DNA from: Clostridiales bacterium
GTDB taxonomy: Bacteria > Bacillota_A > Clostridia > Saccharofermentanales > Saccharofermentanaceae
DNA length: 19,725 nucleotides
Direction: 5' to 3'
Assembly (NCBI GenBank): GCA_017649745.1
Contig: JAGCGE010000016.1
Span: forward strand, 1 to 19,725
The notes under the pieces were generated by a model, which was given only the letters and a program-made list of their open reading frames with translations, was not told the DNA's origin and did not search any database. A program made the translations under genes and the position numbers. Positions 14,658 to 19,725 of this stretch are shown here, one piece after another. Positions within the stretch are counted from its first letter, which is position 1. Each line of letters begins with the position of its first letter.

Positions 14658-15421
14658 CAGAAGATCACCTCCTCAAACGGGAATACAGGACCTTCTTTAC
14701 AGCAACGAACGTGCTTGAATTCTTCACCGTTAGCTTCAGCTTTAAGCTTACAAACACATACTAGGCAGATACCGATTCCACATCCCATTCTCTGTTCCAT
14801 TGATACGAAAGAAGGGATACCTTTTTCAGTTGCCCAATTGCCGCAAGCTTTCATCATAGGAAGCGGTCCTACGCAGCAAAGAACAGAATTATTAACGAAC
14901 TCTTCATCAAGTGTATTAAGACCTGCGATACATGTACCTTTTATACCGATATCACCTGCATCAGTACAAAGAACATAATCAGGTTCATTAAGTACTACCT
15001 GAGAAGCATTTCTGAATCCTTCTACAACCTTGAAATCGATATTGTTTTCGCGCAGATACTGTGAAGCGAAATTGATCGGGAATACTCCTGTTCCGCCTGC
15101 TACGAGGATGTAGTTCTTGGAAGGATCAAATGTGAATCCGTTTCCGAGAGGACCAAGAACATTTACTTCCTGTCCTTCTTCGAAAGCAGCGATCTCTACT
15201 GTTCCCTTACCTACGACCTTAACGCCGATATCGAATGTTCCGTTATCTTTGTTTACGGATGCAATACCGAATGGTCTTTTAAGAAAGAGCGAACACGAGA
15301 TGTTCACGAACTGACCCGGAACAGCTTCATTAGCGATCTCAGGACACTTGATAGTAAGATAAGCTGTGTCCTGATTGAGCATCTTTTTAGATACTACTTT
15401 ACAATTGAATTCTTTCTTCAT
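14657..15421 (-). CDS. pyrK: Dihydroorotate dehydrogenase B, electron-transfer subunit
   Basis: FAD and 2Fe-2S subunit that carries electrons from PyrD to NAD. The N-terminal flavin domain has KRPFGIA (48-54), the R-P-x-G-I FAD motif, and the NAD-binding ILVAGGTGVFPINFAS (105-120). The C-terminal cluster ligands are Cys214, Cys219, Cys222 and one of Cys240/Cys241 (MGCGIGICLVC, then VRCCKEGPVF). Its 254 residues match the family. It overlaps pyrF by four bases (ATGA) and pyrD by one, consistent with one coupled transcript. Confidence 0.95.
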   Translation of the reverse strand: MKKEFNCKVVSKKMLNQDTAYLTIKCPEIANEAVPGQFVNISCSLFLKRPFGIASVNKDNGTFDIGVKVVGKGTVEIAAFEEGQEVNVLGPLGNGFTFDPSKNYILVAGGTGVFPINFASQYLRENNIDFKVVEGFRNASQVVLNEPDYVLCTDAGDIGIKGTCIAGLNTLDEEFVNNSVLCCVGPLPMMKACGNWATEKGIPSFVSMEQRMGCGIGICLVCVCKLKAEANGEEFKHVRCCKEGPVFPFEEVIF

Positions 15422-16365
15422 ACGTACTTACGATCCTTTAAAGCTGCATTAAGCTTGTCTCTCATATCGATCGCTTCATCTCTTGTTGCCTTAGCGAAAT
15501 CCTTAGGCTCGAGATCCTCACGCTTTTTCCATGCGCACATGAGGCTTCTTGAAGCGTTTACGATAGAACCCTTACCTTCCGCTGTAAATGAAGCTACAGC
15601 TGCATCAGCGCCTGCGCCCTGAGCACCATAACCAGGAACAAGGATCAATGTCTTAGGCATTCTCTTACGAGCATCAACTGCCTGCTCAGGCCATGTAGCA
15701 CCAACAACGGCACCAACAGATGAGAATCCGCATTCACCAACGAGATCCTTACCCCATTCATTTACCATATCAGCCATTGCTTCGTATACTTTACGTCCGT
15801 CCTTAAGCTCGAGATCCTGAAGATCACCGGCTGAAGGATTTGATGTTCTTACGAGTGTGAAGATACCCTTACCGCCTTCCTTACAAACGTCTGTGAAAGG
15901 CTTGATACCATCAGTTCCAAGGTAGCCGTTTACAGTTACAGCATCAGAATCTACAACTGGCTTTGTGCTGTCGAGGAACTGTGTCTCACCGATCAAAGCA
16001 TTAGCATAAGCTGTTGCTGTTGTTCCGATATCATTACGCTTAGCGTCTGTGATTACTACCATACCCTTGGACTTAGCATAATCAACAGTCTCAAGGAAAG
16101 CCTCAAGTCCACAGATTCCGTACATCTCATAGTAAGCGAGCTGTGGCTTGATTGCAGGAATGATATCGCATACTGCATCGATGAGAGCTTTGTTGAACTC
16201 TACGATAGCTTCGCAAGATGCCATCTCCTCATCATCAGGGAACATTTCCTTAGCTTCATCAATGATGAACTGAGGGATATATTCGAGCTTAGGATCAAGA
16301 CCCATTACTGTTGGATTGTTTAATTCAGCGATCTTACCGCACAAGAGATCAGCAAAGTTTTTCAT
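15418..16365 (-). CDS. pyrF: Orotidine 5'-phosphate decarboxylase, type 2
   Basis: Converts OMP to UMP, the last step. The active-site motif DAKRNDIGTT (107-116) with Asp107, Lys109 and Asp112 is clear. VMGLDPKLEYIP and FNKALIDAVCDIIPAIKPQLAYYE are characteristic. The length (315 residues) and the PQLAYYEMYG and LVRTSNPSAGDLQDL segments place it in the longer type 2 subfamily rather than the 230-residue type 1 of Bacillus. Its ribosome site GGAGG and ATG lie inside the end of pyrC (17-base overlap). Confidence 0.95.
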   Translation of the reverse strand: MKNFADLLCGKIAELNNPTVMGLDPKLEYIPQFIIDEAKEMFPDDEEMASCEAIVEFNKALIDAVCDIIPAIKPQLAYYEMYGICGLEAFLETVDYAKSKGMVVITDAKRNDIGTTATAYANALIGETQFLDSTKPVVDSDAVTVNGYLGTDGIKPFTDVCKEGGKGIFTLVRTSNPSAGDLQDLELKDGRKVYEAMADMVNEWGKDLVGECGFSSVGAVVGATWPEQAVDARKRMPKTLILVPGYGAQGAGADAAVASFTAEGKGSIVNASRSLMCAWKKREDLEPKDFAKATRDEAIDMRDKLNAALKDRKYV

Positions 16366-17605
16366 AAGTTACTTTTCCTCCCATAACTGTTAAATATGTC
16401 TCACCATAAAGCTTGAATCCGTCATATGGTGTGTTCCTGCCTTTTGTAAGCATCTTGTTCTTATCGAAAACAAACTCATTGTCGAGATCGAAAACTGCGA
16501 GATCAGCATCATCACCGATATCAAGTCCGCCTCTTCCGATCTTGAGGATCTTGGAAGGATTGAAGCACATGAGTTCAGCAAGACGCTTTGCATCGATAAT
16601 ACCCGGCTTTACAAGATAAGTATAACCAAGTGCGAAAGCAGTTTCGAAACCTACGATACCGTTATTAGCAATCTGGAACTCAACGCACTTCTCGTCTTCA
16701 TGATGAGGAGCATGATCTGTAGCGATCGCATCGATCGTTCCGTCTTTGATACCTTCGATTATAGCATCAACATGCTCCTTTGTACGAAGCGGTGGATGCA
16801 TCTTGAAGTTGCTGTCATAATTCTCACAGCAATCATCTGTCAATGTGAAGTAATGAGGGCAAGTTTCACATGTAACCTTTACTCCTCTAGCCTTAGCTTC
16901 TCTGATCATTCTCACACCGCCCTTAGTAGATACGTGGCAGATGTGGATCGGAATATTAAGGTACTCAGCCATGATGATATCTCTAGCGATCATGATATCT
17001 TCAGCAGCTGTAGGAATTCCTCTTAGGCCAAGACAAGTAGATACTTCACCTTCGTTCATACAACCATCTGAAAGTGTCTTCTCTTCACAGTGATTAAGAA
17101 CCGGAATATCGAAATCAGATGAATACTCGAGTACTTTTCGAAGAAGCTCAGCAGTTGCGATCGGCTTACCATCATCAGAGATTGCAACGATTCCAGCTTC
17201 TTTCATAAGACCGATCTCAGCTAAGAGTTTACCGTCGAGATCCTTACTGCAGGCACCGATTGGATATACTCTTGCGTAACCTGCTTCCTTAGCCTTCTTA
17301 AGGATACCGCTTACAACTGCAGCATTATCGCATACAGGGTTTGTGTTAGGCATAGGACAGATAGATGTGTATCCGCCCTTAGCTGCACTCATTGAACCTG
17401 TAAGAATTGTTTCTCTATATTCATAACCAGGCTCTCTTAAGTGACAGTGCATATCAACAAGACCAGGGAAAACTGTCTTGCCACTGATGTCATATGTCTT
17501 ATCTGCTTCTTTCTTATCGAAAGCATCACAGAATACACCATCGTTGATATAGATATCTTTTTTCTCTCCGGTATAGAGAGTAGCGTTTTCAAGAATTATT
17601 TTCAT
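16349..17605 (-). CDS. pyrC: Dihydroorotase
   Basis: Cyclises carbamoyl aspartate to dihydroorotate. Zinc motif DMHCHLREPG (His53, His55), then GYTSICPMPNTNPVCD; AISDDGKPI with the Asp used as bridging ligand in type I bacterial enzymes; LNHCEE; IHICHVSTKGG; and the catalytic ATDHAPHHEDEK. At 418 residues it fits the type I enzymes (about 420-430), not the 345-residue E. coli type. The start at 17605 is chosen because AAGGAGAAATCAG precedes it and it overlaps the pyrB stop by ATGA; a longer open frame to 17698 exists but has no site and lies within pyrB. Confidence 0.95.
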   Translation of the reverse strand: MKIILENATLYTGEKKDIYINDGVFCDAFDKKEADKTYDISGKTVFPGLVDMHCHLREPGYEYRETILTGSMSAAKGGYTSICPMPNTNPVCDNAAVVSGILKKAKEAGYARVYPIGACSKDLDGKLLAEIGLMKEAGIVAISDDGKPIATAELLRKVLEYSSDFDIPVLNHCEEKTLSDGCMNEGEVSTCLGLRGIPTAAEDIMIARDIIMAEYLNIPIHICHVSTKGGVRMIREAKARGVKVTCETCPHYFTLTDDCCENYDSNFKMHPPLRTKEHVDAIIEGIKDGTIDAIATDHAPHHEDEKCVEFQIANNGIVGFETAFALGYTYLVKPGIIDAKRLAELMCFNPSKILKIGRGGLDIGDDADLAVFDLDNEFVFDKNKMLTKGRNTPYDGFKLYGETYLTVMGGKVTYEKLC

Positions 17606-18531
17606 ATCTGATTTCTCCTTGCCATAAGTAAGTAGAGAACTGCCATTCTGACAGCAACACCATTTGTAACCTGCTCGTTGATGACTGACTGATCGCAATC
17701 ATAAACAGCTGTAGGAAGTTCGATTCCGTGATTACATGGACCAGGATGCATGAGAAGTGCTCCCGGCTTAGCAAGTTCGAGCATCTCAGGAGAGATACCG
17801 TAGAATTTTGAGTACTCAGCAACAGATGGGAAAAGTGATTTATGCTGTCTTTCGAGCTGAACACGAAGACCCATAACTGCATCGCAATCCTTTACGCAGT
17901 CAGCTACATTATCAGCGATCCTGCAACCCATCTTTTCGATTCCGATAGGCATCATTGTCTTAGGTCCGTAAATGCTTACGTCAGCACCAAGCTTTGTCAT
18001 ACCGATCGCGTTACTTCTTACTACACGGCTGTGATAGATGTCACCGCAGATAGCGATCTTCTTCCCTTCGAGAGTGCCAAGCTTCTCGTAGATAGTGAAC
18101 ATATCAAGAAGAGCCTGTGTTGGATGCTCGTTCATTCCGTCACCGGCATTAACAACAGAAGCGTTAAGATGAGGTGCGATGAAGTGAGGTGCACCTGAGT
18201 GACTGTGACGCATGATGATGATATCAGTTGCCATCATGTCGATCGTTCTTGCTGTATCAAGAAGTGACTCACCCTTTGCTACAGAGCTACCCGTTGCAGA
18301 GATGTTAGCGCTTGCTGATCCCATATACTTAGAAGCGAGCTCGAATGAAAGCCTTGTTCTTGTACTGTTCTCATAGAAAAGTGTAATTACTGATTTACCC
18401 TGAAGATGACTTGTCTTCTTGTTGCCAGAAGTAAGTACCATCTTCATTGTCTTAGCTGTCTCTAAAATCTCCATGATCTCATCAGCTGTAAGCTGTTTAA
18501 GACCAAGAAGGTCCTTGTTCTTTAGTCCCAT
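17602..18531 (-). CDS. pyrB: Aspartate carbamoyltransferase catalytic chain
   Basis: Condenses carbamoyl phosphate and aspartate. The carbamoyl-phosphate motif FYENSTRTRLSFE (52-64, S-T-R-T-R at 56-60) is intact, with SSVAKGESLLDT, the HPTQALLD motif, and LMHPGPCNHGIELP for the aspartate side. Its 309 residues match the family. No pyrI regulatory gene follows, consistent with Gram-positive regulation at the RNA level by PyrR. The ribosome site GAGGAGG lies within the end of pyrR; only one base separates the stop and start. Confidence 0.95.
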   Translation of the reverse strand: MGLKNKDLLGLKQLTADEIMEILETAKTMKMVLTSGNKKTSHLQGKSVITLFYENSTRTRLSFELASKYMGSASANISATGSSVAKGESLLDTARTIDMMATDIIIMRHSHSGAPHFIAPHLNASVVNAGDGMNEHPTQALLDMFTIYEKLGTLEGKKIAICGDIYHSRVVRSNAIGMTKLGADVSIYGPKTMMPIGIEKMGCRIADNVADCVKDCDAVMGLRVQLERQHKSLFPSVAEYSKFYGISPEMLELAKPGALLMHPGPCNHGIELPTAVYDCDQSVINEQVTNGVAVRMAVLYLLMARRNQI

Positions 18532-18532
18532 C

Positions 18533-19084
18533 TCAATTTACCTCCTCGCAAAGAAGAACCTGATCATTGCCGTCTACTTCTTTAAACTGAACCGAGATCA
18601 TCTCGTGCTTTGATGTCGGCACGTTCTTACCGATAAAATCAGCCCTGAAAGGAAGCTCTCTGTGTCCTCTGTCGATAAGGATCGCAAGTTCGATCGCAGC
18701 AGGTCTTCCCATATCAAAAATCGCATCGATCGCTGACCTTACGGTTCTACCCGTATACAAAACGTCATCGACCAATACGATCTTTTTATTGTTTATATCA
18801 AATGGAATATGAGTTCCGTTAACGACTGGATGTGCATTAAGCTTGGAAAGGTCATCTCTGTAGAAAGTTATATCAAGGATTCCGATCGGAACGTCAACGC
18901 CCTCTACCTTCAACAGATTGTCTCTGATCTCTTTTGCCATCGGAACGCCTCTTCTCTGGACACCGATAAGACAAACATTATCAAGACCGTCGTTTTTCTC
19001 GATGATCTCGTGTGAGATCCTCATGATGGCACGTCGTATATTGGCTTCGTCCATCAAAGTCGCCTTAGTAACGATATTGCTCAT
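18533..19084 (-). CDS. pyrR: PyrR, pyrimidine operon RNA-binding attenuator and uracil phosphoribosyltransferase
   Basis: In the presence of UMP/UTP PyrR binds a hairpin in the leader RNA and promotes termination; many members also have weak uracil phosphoribosyltransferase activity. The PRPP motif IVLVDDVLYTGRTVR (102-116) is canonical, in contrast to the pyrE-like protein of the same operon. VCLIGVQRRGVPMA (37-50) and DITFYRDDLS (71-80) are strongly conserved family stretches. Its 183 residues match the Bacillus protein (181). GGAAGGAG precedes the ATG. Its target is visible directly upstream (19101-19200), so it is autoregulated. Confidence 0.96.
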   Translation of the reverse strand: MSNIVTKATLMDEANIRRAIMRISHEIIEKNDGLDNVCLIGVQRRGVPMAKEIRDNLLKVEGVDVPIGILDITFYRDDLSKLNAHPVVNGTHIPFDINNKKIVLVDDVLYTGRTVRSAIDAIFDMGRPAAIELAILIDRGHRELPFRADFIGKNVPTSKHEMISVQFKEVDGNDQVLLCEEVN

Positions 19085-19100
19085 ACTGTAACTCCTTCCG

Positions 19101-19138
19101 AAAAAATAAAAAAGCCGAAAATCTATATGATCCGACTT
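19101..19138 (-). terminator. Attenuator terminator in the pyr leader
   Basis: Minus-strand AGTCGGA (19131-19137) pairs with TTCGGCT (19113-19119) with two G-U pairs, followed by a T-rich tract (TTTTTATTTTTT, 19101-19112). It ends 17 bases before pyrR. It would stop transcription when the antiterminator is not formed. Confidence 0.85.
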
Positions 19139-19189
19139 ACAATACGTGCAATATTACTACTAGATAATCTTGCTAACCTCACCGGATCA
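19128..19189 (-). promoter_or_regulatory. Antiterminator pairing in the pyr leader
   Basis: Minus-strand TGATCCG (19183-19189) is fully complementary to CGGATCA (19128-19134), with two further G-U pairs outward. The pairing uses bases of both the PyrR-binding motif and the 5' arm of the terminator, so it excludes both. This is the switch expected of PyrR attenuators. Confidence 0.8.
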
Positions 19190-19200
19190 ACTTAAAGATT
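19166..19200 (-). promoter_or_regulatory. PyrR-binding hairpin (anti-antiterminator)
   Basis: Minus-strand ATCCGGTGAGGTT (19175-19187) matches the PyrR recognition consensus RUCCNGNGAGGYU at every position. It is enclosed by AATCTT (19195-19200) and AAGATT (19166-19171), which pair perfectly. Binding of PyrR-UMP should hold this hairpin, prevent the antiterminator and allow termination. Confidence 0.9.
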
Positions 19201-19207
19201 TATACAT

Positions 19208-19236
19208 AGAATAGACTTTTACTTTTTGAAATGCAA
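19208..19236 (-). promoter_or_regulatory. Promoter of the pyr operon
   Basis: Minus-strand TTGCAT (19231-19236) and TATTCT (19208-19213) are 17 bases apart. The expected start near 19200 would put the PyrR hairpin at the very 5' end of a leader of about 115 nt. The boxes are imperfect, but position and spacing fit. Confidence 0.5.
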
Positions 19237-19245
19237 CACAAAAAA

Positions 19246-19725
19246 TCACTGTTCATCAAACAAAACTTTGGAATCCATCTTATATACAAATTGAGTTCCA
19301 AAAAGCCAGCCGTACATAAACCTGGTACTAGCTGATTCGAATATCAGATATATGTCGGTATTATCTGCCGTAACACCTTCAGCATTCGGCGGAACCTTGA
19401 TCTTCTCAACAAGAGCCTTATCGTCGAAAACAAACACAGGAATAACTTCGCCGTGATAATCATATGTATAATTTACAGTCTTAACGACTTCACGGAAATC
19501 ATAGATATAAAGGATCGAATCCTTCCATCTTCTTGATGATGCTGAAAGATACATCCTACCTGCTTTATCCATACACATGCCCTGCACCGTACTTCCGATC
19601 GATAATGCAAAAGTAGCTTTATCACTAACTCCCAGCTTTTCCTTATTGGATAAAGGATATGCAAAGACCATTGCAGTATTGAGATTACCATTTGGAGAGA
19701 TGATATGATGCGTTTTATCTGTCTT
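19246..19725 (-). CDS. Unidentified protein, C-terminal part (cut by the window edge)
   Basis: The frame is open from the window edge (19725) to a TGA at 19246, giving 159 residues without a defined start; an internal ATG at 19671 has no ribosome site and is unlikely to be the start. I do not recognise the family firmly. The text VQGMCMDKAGRMYLSASSRRWKDSILYIYD followed by KVPPNAEGVTADNTDIYLIFES reads like successive blades of a beta-propeller (strand, G-x-x-Y-x-S, I-Y). Similar phrasing occurs in secreted clostridial propeller proteins, but that is an impression. It ends only 10 bases before the pyr promoter, with no terminator seen between. Confidence 0.7.
   Translation of the reverse strand, partial: KTDKTHHIISPNGNLNTAMVFAYPLSNKEKLGVSDKATFALSIGSTVQGMCMDKAGRMYLSASSRRWKDSILYIYDFREVVKTVNYTYDYHGEVIPVFVFDDKALVEKIKVPPNAEGVTADNTDIYLIFESASTRFMYGWLFGTQFVYKMDSKVLFDEQ

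Noticed and set aside
17606..17698. Upstream extension of pyrC to 17698
   Set aside because: The extra residues lie inside pyrB, are Cys-rich and unlike dihydroorotases, and the ATGA overlap with a good ribosome site marks 17605 as the start.

Overview
The window reads as a low-GC Gram-positive chromosome segment, most likely a gut or rumen Clostridia (Lachnospirales/Oscillospirales-like). I infer this from the AT-rich intergenic DNA, strong AGGAGG-type ribosome sites, a PyrR attenuator, the PyrK/PyrD type of dihydroorotate dehydrogenase, a UPF0291 gene and a SpaA-fold surface protein with a Thr/Glu-rich stalk. No rRNA, tRNA, CRISPR array, insertion sequence or phage gene was seen. Both ends cut into features, so this may be a whole contig of a draft assembly.

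Left part (1-4360). The first ~270 bases hold a long imperfect hairpin and a short 21-bp periodic repeat. They run into a SpaA-domain wall protein whose natural N-terminus is not evident. An AT-rich, gene-poor stretch follows (1666-2195). Next come a papain-like secreted lipoprotein protease (minus strand), a UPF0291 gene, and what looks like the C-terminal half of a macro-domain protein (both plus strand). A bidirectional terminator closes this block.

Middle part (4375-12204), all minus strand. A possible co-transcribed set runs AraC-type regulator, TldD, TldE/PmbA, then MetY (O-acetylhomoserine sulfhydrylase). Upstream of it lie an acyl-CoA synthetase, with a palindrome overlapping its promoter, and a VanW-family protein that appears to have its own promoter.

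Right part (12270-19236), minus strand, is a compact pyrimidine operon: pyrR-pyrB-pyrC-pyrF-pyrK-pyrD-pyrE-like, followed by a DUF45/YgjP metallohydrolase gene. Most junctions overlap by 1-17 bases. The leader of pyrR shows a textbook attenuator: a near-perfect PyrR recognition motif, a 7-bp antiterminator pairing and an intrinsic terminator. Together the genes cover UMP synthesis from carbamoyl phosphate (the carbamoyl phosphate synthase genes are not in the window). The orotate phosphoribosyltransferase step is carried by an unusual, divergent protein, which I regard as the most interesting item here. The right edge cuts an unidentified protein. I did not find a clearly new multi-gene system; the candidates for something undescribed are the divergent PyrE, the left-edge hairpin, and the AraC-TldD-TldE-MetY association.
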